Shown here: piece by piece, positions 18,964 through 27,372 of the stretch
How positions within the stretch are numbered: the first letter of the stretch is position 1
Layout: each line of letters opens with the position of its first letter
Origin: Moraxella sp.
GTDB taxonomy: Bacteria; Pseudomonadota; Gammaproteobacteria; Pseudomonadales; Moraxellaceae
Reading direction: 5' to 3'
DNA: 64,000 nt
Assembly (NCBI GenBank): GCA_030525825.1
Contig: JAUNDZ010000008.1
Span: 1-64,000, forward strand
Notes under the pieces: model-generated
The model's input: only the letters and a program-made list of their open reading frames with translations
Databases searched by the model: none
What the model was told of the DNA's origin: nothing
Made by a program: the position numbers and the translations under genes

Positions 18964-19722
18964 TCACGCAGGATTGTCAATATCAATAAATTCAGCCGTA
19001 ACGCCAAATTCGCTGGCAATCAACTCGCCTAAGGCACGAATGCCGTCTTTTTCGGTGGCGTGATGACCTGCGGCAAAATAATCCAAGCCCAGCTCTCTGG
19101 CACTGTGCGTGGTTCGCTCCGAGATTTCCCCTGAAATGAACGCATCACAGCCCATCTTAGCCGCTTGCTCAATCATGTCCTGAGCCCCACCAGAACATAG
19201 GGCGATTTTTGATAGGGTGGTTTTACCAATGGCGATGTGTAGTGGCTGTCTGCCCAATTTTTGGGCGATTTTATCCGCAAACTCGCTTGGCGTAATCGGC
19301 GAGCAAGTTGCTACATTGCCCACAGGGTGTTTTTCGTGTGGGTATAACGCCCCTGTGATGGTCAAATCCAGCTGCTTCGCCAGTAGGGCGTTATTGCCGA
19401 TGGTGGGGTGGGCGTCTAGGGGCAGATGATAAGCAAGCATCGATACCCCAGATTGCATCAAAGTACGCACACGACGACCTTTCATGCCCACCAAAGGAGC
19501 AGGCTCGCCTTTCCAAAAGTAGCCATGATGCACCAAAATCGCTTGTGCGTTTTGCTCGATGGCAGCATCAATCAACGCCTGACACGCCGTTACACCTGTG
19601 ATAATCTTGGTAATGGGCGTGTCTGCATCGACTTGCAAGCCGTTAGGACAGTAGTCATTAAATTCGCCAGCTTTGAGATAGTCATCACAAAAAACCGCCA
19701 AATCCTGTGGAAAGATTGTCAT
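18964..19722 (-). CDS. Nif3-like dinuclear metal-centre protein (YbgI family)
   Basis: A 252-residue Nif3/YbgI-family protein of normal length. The metal-site motifs are visible: VHHGYFWKG near residue 65 and the C-terminal HHATEKDG near residue 218, with GLQV near residue 28. The family forms hexamers with a two-metal centre. Its reaction is unsettled; older annotations call it GTP cyclohydrolase 1 type 2 homologue. SD AAGGG precedes ATG 19722. It is divergent from the DegS-like protease gene across a 223-base spacer. Confidence 0.93.
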   Translation of the reverse strand: MTIFPQDLAVFCDDYLKAGEFNDYCPNGLQVDADTPITKIITGVTACQALIDAAIEQNAQAILVHHGYFWKGEPAPLVGMKGRRVRTLMQSGVSMLAYHLPLDAHPTIGNNALLAKQLDLTITGALYPHEKHPVGNVATCSPITPSEFADKIAQKLGRQPLHIAIGKTTLSKIALCSGGAQDMIEQAAKMGCDAFISGEISERTTHSARELGLDYFAAGHHATEKDGIRALGELIASEFGVTAEFIDIDNPA

Positions 19723-19945
19723 ATCAACCCTTAGTTGTCAAAAAATGATGAATTTTTGGCTCATTGTAACGATTTTTTGTCTGATGTGCAAACTGACCGA
19801 AAAAATAGAGCATTTTTGTATAAATTTATCGCAGCAAGGCTTTATTCTGCATGGATTATCCTTATAATATCGAATGATTCAATGGCAGTTTTATTGACAG
19901 TTGTATGTATTCTTTCATCGTTTTTATGAAATTTAGGACAATCCC

Positions 19946-21103
19946 ATGAAATCAACACCAAAAACCCCAATGAAGCACGAACACGGTGCCAGCTTTTGGG
20001 TCATTTTGCCGTGGCTGATTGCGGCGGCATTGGCGTGTTGTTTGCTTGTTTTTTGGCTATTTGCCAAACCAAGCACCACCACCGAGCAGACCCAGACCGT
20101 ACAGCCAACCATCGCCGAGCATTCCATCAGCACCGACACGCCTGTCAGCTCTTATAAAAATGCGGTCAATCGTGCCGCCAAATCAGTGGTAAACATCTAT
20201 ACCACCCAGACCATCAAACACCCTTATCTGAACGACCCTGCATTTCGTGAGTTTTTTGAGCGATATTATGGCAATCAGATGCAGCAGGGCTCAAACTTAG
20301 GCTCGGGCGTGATTGTCTCAAAAGACGGCTACATCGTTACCAACGCCCATGTCATCAGCAAGGCGGATGAAATCATCGTCGCTTTCAATGATGGCAGAAA
20401 GACTCACGCCAAAGTCATTGGCAGCGATGAAGAGAGTGATTTGGCGGTGATTAAGGTTGAGCTTGATGGACTAGAACCATTGGCATTTCGTAGTACGCCT
20501 GTGAGTGTGGGCGATGTGGCTCTTGCCATCGGCAACCCCTTTGGCGTAGGGCAGACCGTAACACAAGGCATCGTCTCAGCCCTTGGGCGGGCAGGGCTTG
20601 GCGTGAGTATCTTTGAAGACTTTATCCAGACCGATGCCGCCATCAACCCAGGCAACTCTGGTGGGGCGTTGGTCGATGCAGACGGCAATCTCATCGGCAT
20701 CAACACCGCCATCTACTCTCGCTCTGGCGGCTCGATGGGTATTGGTTTTGCCATTCCCAATACCATCGTTGAGCGAGTGATGAATGCACTCATCAAAGAT
20801 GGCAAGGTCAGTCGTGGCTGGTTGGGCGTTGGCATCGCTCCATCCTTGAACAATCCTGCCAGTATAGAATCCCCCCAAGGCGTCGTCGTCTCACAGATAT
20901 GGGAAGGCACGCCTGCCTATCAAGCAGGGCTGTTGGTCGGAGATGTCATTACAAGCCTTGATGGCACGCCCACCAACGACATCAACACCCTAACAGGCAT
21001 CGTTGCCAAGCACGCACCAAACACTCGTCTGACCGCTCAGATTGTGCGAAATGGCAAGCCGCTTGAACTTACCATCACGCTTGGCGAGCGTCCAAGTCAG
21101 TAG
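19946..21103 (+). CDS. DegS/AlgW-like periplasmic serine protease (S1C, one PDZ)
   Basis: A 385-residue protein. One membrane helix (about 17-40) anchors it. The trypsin-like domain has His135 (TNAHV), Asp165 (ESDLAVIKV) and Ser238 (NPGNSGGAL). A single PDZ domain covers about 285-380. One anchor plus one PDZ fits DegS/AlgW, which senses misfolded outer-membrane proteins and cuts the anti-sigma factor RseA/MucA. DegP has a cleaved signal and two PDZ domains. No rseA or rpoE is in the window, so the target is inferred. SD AGGA is 7-8 bases before ATG 19946. Confidence 0.92.
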   Translation: MKSTPKTPMKHEHGASFWVILPWLIAAALACCLLVFWLFAKPSTTTEQTQTVQPTIAEHSISTDTPVSSYKNAVNRAAKSVVNIYTTQTIKHPYLNDPAFREFFERYYGNQMQQGSNLGSGVIVSKDGYIVTNAHVISKADEIIVAFNDGRKTHAKVIGSDEESDLAVIKVELDGLEPLAFRSTPVSVGDVALAIGNPFGVGQTVTQGIVSALGRAGLGVSIFEDFIQTDAAINPGNSGGALVDADGNLIGINTAIYSRSGGSMGIGFAIPNTIVERVMNALIKDGKVSRGWLGVGIAPSLNNPASIESPQGVVVSQIWEGTPAYQAGLLVGDVITSLDGTPTNDINTLTGIVAKHAPNTRLTAQIVRNGKPLELTITLGERPSQ

Positions 21104-21124
21104 CAACCCACAAATCCACCAACA

Positions 21125-21158
21125 AAAAAACAACCCGTCATCAGTCGGGTTGTTTTTT
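21125..21158. terminator. Bidirectional terminator between the protease and Nramp-like genes
   Basis: AAAAAACAACCCG/CGGGTTGTTTTTT, a perfect 13-bp stem with an 8-base loop. A and T runs on either side serve both convergent genes. Confidence 0.92.
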
Positions 21159-21215
21159 TGTAGCTTTGATAAAAGCGTTGTGTTCTTATGTTGTATTTTC
21201 TTATACTTAATCGAC

Positions 21216-22472
21216 TTATCCAATAATCTTAAAAAACTGCAACAAAAACAGCACGCTAAACCCAGTCAAAAAGACAATACCGCTGATGGCAAACCATTTC
21301 ATACCCACCGAAGTGGTCGGCTGATTTTTAATCAGTGAGTAATTCAAATAAGCATAAATCGGAGCAGCGATAAAGGCAGAAATCATAGCAAATTTCAACA
21401 AAGCTGCCATCTGACCCAAGAAAAAAGCAATCAAAGCATAACCCATCACCAGTGCAAAGGTCGTCCATGCCTTGACATATTTTTCGGTCAGCTCACTGGT
21501 GTCTGTCATGATGAGCGATAGGCTCTCGGCAGTGGTGCGTCCATAGCCATCGGCTGATGTGATGACCGTGCCAAACATACACAAAAACGCAATGAAAGTT
21601 ACCAACAGTTTCGTCCAAGCACCAATCGTCATCGTGTACATATTGATGAGCTGTCCAACATAAGCACCGCCTTGCATGGCAATCTCTTGACCTGAGCCGT
21701 ACTGCACAAACACGCCCAACGCCAAGAAAAACAACGCCAAAATCGTCGAAGTCAGATAGCCGACATTCAAATCCACCATGCCTTGATAACGGCTGGTGTG
21801 GTCGGTACGAATCTTTTTGGCGGTCCAAACCGAAGTAATGACCGAAAATTCCAGCGGGGCAGGCATAAAGCCCATCAACGCCACCACAAAGCCCAATGCC
21901 GCCAAGTTCCAAGGCGACGGCTCAACAAAGTCAGGCGTCATGACGGACGGCTTGCCTGCCGCAATCGCCACCGCAGCCACAGTCGCAATCGTCAAGGCTA
22001 AAATAATCCACTTGGTGATGTTATCAAGCATCTGATAACGACCACCAATCAGCAGCACCCATGACGAGAGCATCACAATGGCTGATAATACCAAAGTGCT
22101 CATCTCAAAAGGTAAAATATAGCCCAAAATCACCGCACACAGCAGTGATACCGCACCTGTGGTGATGATGCTTGATATGATGTTCATCACAAAGAAAATC
22201 CACAGATACAGTCGAGATTTTTTGGCATAGCCAGCCACTAGGCTATCGCCACCCGTGTTATACGCATACTCAACCGCAAAACGATAAAAAGGGTACTTAA
22301 AGAAGTTCGCCAAGATAATGATGATCGCAAGCTGCCAGCCATATAACGCGCCCGCCTGCGTCGATGACACCAAGTGCGACGCTCCGATGGCGGCAGATGC
22401 CATCAAGATGCCTGGACCAAATGCTCGCCAAGATAGTTTTCTATCCGTGCCGATTTGCGATGGATTGCCCAC
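21216..22472 (-). CDS. Nramp-family-like membrane transporter lacking the canonical metal motifs
   Basis: A multi-span protein (about eleven helices) opening with WRAFGPGIL, the typical Nramp entry into TM1. The DPGN motif expected in TM1 is replaced here by GASH (ASAAIGASHLVSSTQ), and the MPH motif in TM6 by MPAP (GFMPAPLEF). In Nramp proteins those residues bind Mn2+/Fe2+, so this branch probably moves something else or by another mechanism. I start at GTG 22472: GGAGGG lies 4 bases upstream and the protein then starts in a short cytoplasmic tail. An ATG at 22535 is in frame but has no SD. Length from GTG is 418 residues. Confidence 0.82.
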   Translation of the reverse strand: MGNPSQIGTDRKLSWRAFGPGILMASAAIGASHLVSSTQAGALYGWQLAIIIILANFFKYPFYRFAVEYAYNTGGDSLVAGYAKKSRLYLWIFFVMNIISSIITTGAVSLLCAVILGYILPFEMSTLVLSAIVMLSSWVLLIGGRYQMLDNITKWIILALTIATVAAVAIAAGKPSVMTPDFVEPSPWNLAALGFVVALMGFMPAPLEFSVITSVWTAKKIRTDHTSRYQGMVDLNVGYLTSTILALFFLALGVFVQYGSGQEIAMQGGAYVGQLINMYTMTIGAWTKLLVTFIAFLCMFGTVITSADGYGRTTAESLSLIMTDTSELTEKYVKAWTTFALVMGYALIAFFLGQMAALLKFAMISAFIAAPIYAYLNYSLIKNQPTTSVGMKWFAISGIVFLTGFSVLFLLQFFKIIG

Positions 22473-23203
22473 AAAACCCTCCAATATTGCAATACATAAA
22501 AAATTGCCAATAATATAGATAAAAAAAATTGTCATATACTAAAACAAAATTACGACAAAAACCACACTTTATTCATTGATTTTTTATTTTATTTATCAAT
22601 TTTATAAAAAAAGCGACCGATAAAGATGTTTTTAAGGCTTTTAAATGGTTCAATCCAAATACAAAACCAAACAAGGGGCTAAAATCATAAAAGCACAGAT
22701 TTGACCATAATCCATCAAGCATGATATTCAAATCAAAAAAATTTTTAAAGACATTGTACAAAAAAATAAAAGGTGCTTAGCTTAAAAAATACAATGCAAA
22801 TGACATAAAGTACAGCTTTGAATAAACTTAAACCAATCACTTGGCAGCTTATTCATCCATAAATTTTATTTAACATAATATACATTATGCGAAGTATAAC
22901 TAGTCGGTTTGGTAAAAATGAGACGACACCTTATTTAAGCTCGACCATCGGCACCCATCAGCTTGGTTCGTTGATACAGCATTGGTTTTGTCTGGTTTTT
23001 GTCATCATTGATGGTATTAGGCTTGCTTGTTGATTGTATTATGTGGATACATTGTCATTCATTTTGATTGCCACATTACTTTGGCAAATTACTTTGACGA
23101 TAATTTTTTTGTTAAAATTACAAATCAGTACAATCATTCACGAAAATTTTATTTTATAATAGTCGTATCTTTTGACCAATTCACTCTTTTTATTTGGTGC
23201 TTT
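22473..23203. other. Long AT-rich gene-free stretch between Nramp-like and OmpV-like genes
   Basis: 731 bases with no frame I would call. It is very AT-rich and should carry the divergent promoters for the two flanking genes. ATTACTTTG occurs twice within a few bases at 23076-23098. A 62-codon frame on the minus strand (22573-22761) has no SD and a biased, AT-driven composition, so I leave it out. Confidence 0.5.
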
Positions 23204-23959
23204 ATGAAACCTGTTTATTTATCTTTGCTGGCTGTATCCGCCTTGCCATTCATCGCTCACGCCCAAAGCCTGCCTGTCAATCCTGATGCTCGCCTAAGTC
23301 TTGGCGTGAATGTCGCCTACAATGTAACTGCCCATAAGGCAGACAATGCCTTGACCGTCAGCCCACACGGCTTTTATGACAACAACCGTTGGTACATCGA
23401 AGGCGGTGAAGCTGGCTTTTATCCTTATAAGGACGGCAAGCACCACGCTCGTATCGGTGTGGCGTATGACGGCACAAGTTTTGACCCCAAAGATGCTGAC
23501 GGCTCGCTACAAGGCTTAGATAAGCGTAAAGCATCTGCACAGGCATTAGCCAGCTATATGTATGTCAGCCCTGTGGGCGGCTTTAAAGCCAAAATCGCCA
23601 CAGACGCCCTGTCTCGTCATGATGGTACAATTGTTACATTATCACATATTAGTCGTTTCACACACGACAAATTTACCATTTATCCCACCGTTGGCGTGAA
23701 TTGGTACGACAAAAACTACAACAACTACTACTATGGCGTATCCGACGCGGAAAGCCGCCGTACAGGTGTATCGGCGTATCAAGCGGATGCTGGTTTTAGC
23801 CCTTTTGTGTCGGCGATGGTTAATTATGACATGAATGACGACATCAGTTTATTCGCCAATCAACGCATCGAATGGCCATCATCTGCCCAAAAGGACAGCC
23901 CAATGGTCGATGGTAATATCGAAAGCACGACCAGAGTGGGTGTCAGCTATCGATTTTAA
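23204..23959 (+). CDS. MipA/OmpV-family outer-membrane protein
   Basis: 251 residues. A cleavable signal (MKPVYLSLLAVSALPFIAHAQS) precedes a beta barrel that ends ...TRVGVSYRF, with the terminal Phe typical of outer-membrane proteins. Alternating strands and the start of the mature region (LSLGVNVAYNV) fit MipA/OmpV, a family that includes scaffold and porin-like proteins. I begin at ATG 23204 because everything upstream in frame lacks a signal and is AT-driven; the SD is weak. It stands alone, with a strong shared terminator downstream. Confidence 0.82.
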   Translation: MKPVYLSLLAVSALPFIAHAQSLPVNPDARLSLGVNVAYNVTAHKADNALTVSPHGFYDNNRWYIEGGEAGFYPYKDGKHHARIGVAYDGTSFDPKDADGSLQGLDKRKASAQALASYMYVSPVGGFKAKIATDALSRHDGTIVTLSHISRFTHDKFTIYPTVGVNWYDKNYNNYYYGVSDAESRRTGVSAYQADAGFSPFVSAMVNYDMNDDISLFANQRIEWPSSAQKDSPMVDGNIESTTRVGVSYRF

Positions 23960-24012
23960 ATTGTTGTAGGCTTTTTTGGTGTAGCAAGACAATTCATCAA
24001 AAACCGCTAAAA

Positions 24013-24048
24013 CAAGTAAAACCGCTCCATACCGAGCGGTTTTACTTG
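24013..24048. terminator. Bidirectional terminator between the OmpV-like and yghU genes
   Basis: A perfect 15-bp stem (24013-24027 with 24034-24048, core AAAACCGCTC/GAGCGGTTTT) and a 6-base loop. Confidence 0.92.
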
Positions 24049-24079
24049 TTTTAATTGACTTACCCAAATAAGTTGGTTA

Positions 24080-24889
24080 TCACGACTGCTGGGCAATCGG
24101 CTGCAACACCAAACCTTCCGCCCTTTTTACCGTCTCTTTGGCGGCGATGCGGTTTGCCCATTGCTGTACATGTGGGTATTCATCGACATTTAGGAACTTG
24201 GCAGCGTTATAATGCTCACCAATGTACAATTTACCCAAGACAAGCCAGCCATACCAAGGATAAATCGCCATATCCGCCACCGTATATTCGTCGCCTGCCA
24301 CATATTCACGGCTTGCTAGGTGCTGATTTAGCACATCAAGCTGGCGTTTGGTCTCCATCGTGTAGCGGTTGATGGCGTACTCAATCGGCTCTGGTGCATA
24401 GGCATAAAAATGCCCAAAGCCGCCACCAACAAACGGTGCCGAACCCATCTGCCACATGAGCCAAGACAGCACTTCGGCATTTTTGGTGGTGTCGGTTGGC
24501 AAGAATTTGCCGTATTTTTGGGCAAGATACAACAAAATCGCCCCACTTTCAAAGACATTGACAGCCGTATCACCCGAGACATCAACCAAAGCAGGTATCT
24601 TAGAATTTGGGTTGATCGCCACAAAGTCTGTACCAAACTGATCGCCCGCCATGATGTCAATCTTATAGGCATCATAATCAAGCAGCCCCAACGCTTTTAG
24701 CTCTTCTAAGATAATGTTAACCTTGACGCCATTGGGCGTGTTTAGGCTGTATAGTTGATAGGTTTTATCGCCTTTTGGCAGCTGTTGTTCATAGCGAGCC
24801 CCTGCTGTTGGTCGGTTAGTACTGCCAAATTTTCCGCCCATATTGACGGCATTTAAGTCCCAGACGGCTGGTGGTGTATAATTTGTCAT
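24080..24889 (-). CDS. yghU: Glutathione-dependent disulfide-bond oxidoreductase (YghU type)
   Basis: A 269-residue GST-superfamily protein. The N-terminal extension (PPAVWDLN....GGKFGSTNRPTAGAR) before the thioredoxin-like domain is the YghU/YfcG trait, where glutathione binds without a catalytic Cys, Ser or Tyr in the usual place. The thioredoxin-like part (YQLYSLNTPNGVKVNIILEEL) and the all-helical C-terminal half (FGHFYAYAPEP) match. It reduces small disulfides or peroxides in vitro. ATG 24889 has SD GAGG about 7 bases upstream. It is monocistronic. Confidence 0.92.
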   Translation of the reverse strand: MTNYTPPAVWDLNAVNMGGKFGSTNRPTAGARYEQQLPKGDKTYQLYSLNTPNGVKVNIILEELKALGLLDYDAYKIDIMAGDQFGTDFVAINPNSKIPALVDVSGDTAVNVFESGAILLYLAQKYGKFLPTDTTKNAEVLSWLMWQMGSAPFVGGGFGHFYAYAPEPIEYAINRYTMETKRQLDVLNQHLASREYVAGDEYTVADMAIYPWYGWLVLGKLYIGEHYNAAKFLNVDEYPHVQQWANRIAAKETVKRAEGLVLQPIAQQS

Positions 24890-25017
24890 CAAAAAACCTC
24901 TTCTTTGGTTGATTTGGGTTAATTTTGAGTTGATGATGGTTCAGTTTTTTGTCATTATTTTATATATTTAAAGTAATTACGATATCACTACAAACACCCA
25001 TTCTATTTAACTCATAT

Positions 25018-25512
25018 CTATTTTAATCGACGGCACTCGCCAAACGAACCATCTTCAAAAGTATAGCGATGCTTGTCTTTGCCATCAAACTCAATAATAT
25101 GCCAGTTATAAGCATTCAGCAATCGCTCATACTCTGCTTTGGCATCAGCGATGTCCATATCACTCCATCTGACCAAGCCGTTGTCGGTAAAGTCATAAAG
25201 ATGATATTCGTTAATTTTATGGTTGCTCATATACAGTGTACTATCTTTGACATGCCAATCATAAGTTAAACTCGTCATGTCAAGATATGAATAATATGGG
25301 GGTAAATCTTTATCGATGTACTCAATCAACTCAACACCTTTTCCATTTGGATAAAGACGCATGATGCTCTTTACATGATTATCTTCATGCCTACTTTCAC
25401 ATAGCCAATCCCCTACCAAATCATCACGCGTGGACGACTTGGCATAGCTGGGTAGTGCCACTGCCAGTACAGATAGGCTTAATAGTAGCATTTTTGTCAT
25501 CAATTTTATCAT
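25018..25512 (-). CDS. Exported hypothetical protein (164 aa)
   Basis: I do not recognise it. SD AAGGGAAAG lies just before ATG 25512. Residues 1-24 are a signal peptide (LLLSLSVLAVALPSYA, cut near AKSS). The mature part begins with LVGDWLCES and continues with many Tyr and Asp residues, like a small lipocalin-type or calycin barrel in which G-x-W near the start is common. That fold is only a suggestion. Two Cys (in LCES and GECRR near the end) could form a disulfide. It stands alone between two convergent or co-directional units. Confidence 0.7.
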   Translation of the reverse strand: MIKLMTKMLLLSLSVLAVALPSYAKSSTRDDLVGDWLCESRHEDNHVKSIMRLYPNGKGVELIEYIDKDLPPYYSYLDMTSLTYDWHVKDSTLYMSNHKINEYHLYDFTDNGLVRWSDMDIADAKAEYERLLNAYNWHIIEFDGKDKHRYTFEDGSFGECRRLK

Positions 25513-25625
25513 AGACTTTCCCTTGATTTAACATGGCAAGGCGGATGCTGACTGATTGTCATATCACGCCCTTTTATCGCATTTTAGTATAGCTAAGTTA
25601 TGCCCATTTTACAATCACAGCACCC

Positions 25626-25658
25626 ATAAAAAACTGATAAAAAACCGATAAAAAAGGC
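25626..25658. repeat. Three near-identical 11-bp units next to a terminator
   Basis: ATAAAAAACTG, ATAAAAAACCG and ATAAAAAAGGC lie head to tail at 25626-25636, 25637-25647 and 25648-25658. The last runs into the aceF terminator stem. Confidence 0.7.
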
Positions 25659-25678
25659 AGTATAGAACTGCCTTTTTT
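25651..25678 (-). terminator. Terminator of aceE-aceF
   Basis: AAAAAGGCAGT/ACTGCCTTTTT, an 11-bp perfect stem with a 5-base loop. The A-rich side gives the T run on the minus strand. Confidence 0.88.
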
Positions 25679-25700
25679 GGATATCGTCAATATGGCTAAC

Positions 25701-27362
25701 TTATAGCAAAATCTTGCGTGGGTCGGCAAGCAGCTTGGCGATATAACGAGTGAACACAGCGGCATCAGCACCGTTGATGGTACGGTGGTCATAAGACAGC
25801 GACAATGGTAGCATCAGGCGTGGCTCAAACTCTTTACCATTCCAACGGGGCTGGAAGGTAGATTCTGAGATGCCCAAGATTGCCACTTGTGGATGATTGA
25901 CCAGCGGTGTGAAGTAAGTACCGCCCATGTTGCCTTGTGATGAGATGGTGAATGACGCACCTTGTAGCTCTTTGGCAGTCAGTTTCTTATCACGGGCTTT
26001 TTTGGCAAGTTCGCCAATCTCAATGGCAAGCTGCTTGATGCCTTTGTCTTGGGCATCACGAATCACAGGCACAATCAGACCATCATCGGTCGCCACCGCA
26101 ATACCCATGTGTACCGATTTACGGATAATCATCTGCGTGTTGTCATCAGAGACATGGCTGTTGAATTTTGGATGCTGAGTCAAGGCATACGCCACCGCTT
26201 TTACGATGAATGCCAAGATGGTCAGACTCACGCCCTGTGCCTTGAACTCTGCTTTTAGCTCATTACGCAAGTTCTCGGTATCGGTGATGTCCGCTAGGTC
26301 AAACTGCGTAACCTGTGGCAGCAGCGTGTTTAGGTTCAGCTGTGGGATAGAGACTTTTTGTAGGCGGGTTAAATCCACCGTCTCAATCTCGCCCCAAATC
26401 TCTTTATTCGACATATCAGGCAGCGGTGGCAAGCTGATACCACCACTTTGGGCAGGTGTGCTGCTCGCAGTTGGTGCGGCTTTTGCTCCTGTCATAACCG
26501 ACTTAACATAACCAAACAGGTCTTCTTTTAGGATACGACCGTGAGCCGCTGTACCTGTTACAGCACTGATGTCCACACCCAGCTCACGAGCCAGCTTACG
26601 CACAGCAGGTCCTGCATGAGCGTCGCGTGCTTTTTGGTTAACTTCGCTTTCTGACAGCTTAGCAGTCGGTGCTGGTGCTGCCGATGGTGCAGATACAGGC
26701 TTGGATTCAGCTTTTGGTGCTTCTGCCTTTGGTGGCTCTTGCATGGGTGTAGGCTCACTGGCAGCTGCGGTGGTTGCACCTGCTGACTTAATCACCACAA
26801 AGGCTTGACCGTTTGATACGCTGTCGCCTACATTGACCAAGATGGATTCGATGACGCCAGAGACAGGGGCAGGCACTTCAACCGATGCTTTATCCGACTC
26901 CACCAATAGTAGCGGCTGATTTTCTTCAACGGTATCGCCTACCGCCATCATAATTTCGGCGACTTCGGCACTGTCTACGCCCAAATCAGGCAGGTTGTAA
27001 GTTTGGCTGCCACCTGCTGCCGCTTGCGGAGCTTGGGCAAGCTGTGCTTCTTCGGCTTGTGGAGCAGCTTGTGCTGCCATCTCTTGGACAGGCTGTTCTT
27101 GAGCAGCAGGCTCGGCAGGCGTGTTGTCCGCTGCATCAGCTGCTTCGACGGTCAAAAGCACACTGCCTTCGCTCACGCTATCACCCACATTGATGGCGAT
27201 GGCTGCAACCTTGCCTGAGACAGGCGACGGTATTTCTACCGACGCTTTGTCTGACTCAACTAGGACGATGTTGTCATTTTCGCTGATAACATCACCCACT
27301 TTTACCAAAATCTCGGCGACTTCGGCACTTTCTACACCCAAATCAGGGGCTTTAATTTCCAT
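25701..27362 (-). CDS. aceF: Pyruvate dehydrogenase E2, dihydrolipoyllysine acetyltransferase
   Basis: A 553-residue E2. Two lipoyl domains (about 1-75 and 122-195) each carry ESDKAS with the lipoyl Lys. An Ala/Pro-rich linker leads to the peripheral subunit-binding domain (AGPAVRKLARELGVD, about 250-285), and then the catalytic core with DHRTINGADAA near residue 524. E. coli has three lipoyl domains, so two is within normal variation. It transfers acetyl from lipoamide to CoA. SD AAGGAG overlaps the end of aceE, so the two are coupled. No lpd (E3) gene follows; it must lie elsewhere. Confidence 0.97.
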   Translation of the reverse strand: MEIKAPDLGVESAEVAEILVKVGDVISENDNIVLVESDKASVEIPSPVSGKVAAIAINVGDSVSEGSVLLTVEAADAADNTPAEPAAQEQPVQEMAAQAAPQAEEAQLAQAPQAAAGGSQTYNLPDLGVDSAEVAEIMMAVGDTVEENQPLLLVESDKASVEVPAPVSGVIESILVNVGDSVSNGQAFVVIKSAGATTAAASEPTPMQEPPKAEAPKAESKPVSAPSAAPAPTAKLSESEVNQKARDAHAGPAVRKLARELGVDISAVTGTAAHGRILKEDLFGYVKSVMTGAKAAPTASSTPAQSGGISLPPLPDMSNKEIWGEIETVDLTRLQKVSIPQLNLNTLLPQVTQFDLADITDTENLRNELKAEFKAQGVSLTILAFIVKAVAYALTQHPKFNSHVSDDNTQMIIRKSVHMGIAVATDDGLIVPVIRDAQDKGIKQLAIEIGELAKKARDKKLTAKELQGASFTISSQGNMGGTYFTPLVNHPQVAILGISESTFQPRWNGKEFEPRLMLPLSLSYDHRTINGADAAVFTRYIAKLLADPRKILL

Positions 27363-27372
27363 GATGGTCTCC

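Noticed and set aside
19735..19929. Plus-strand 64-codon frame upstream of the DegS-like gene
   Set aside because: It starts at TTG without an SD inside a divergent promoter region and looks like noise.
22573..22761. Minus-strand 62-codon frame
   Set aside because: No SD, biased composition from AT-rich DNA, no recognisable pattern.
23027..23203. In-frame extension of the OmpV-like gene
   Set aside because: It is AT-driven sequence without a signal or SD; the signal peptide begins at 23204.
25701..27362. Internal similarity within aceF as a duplication of interest
   Set aside because: Two lipoyl domains are normal for this enzyme.
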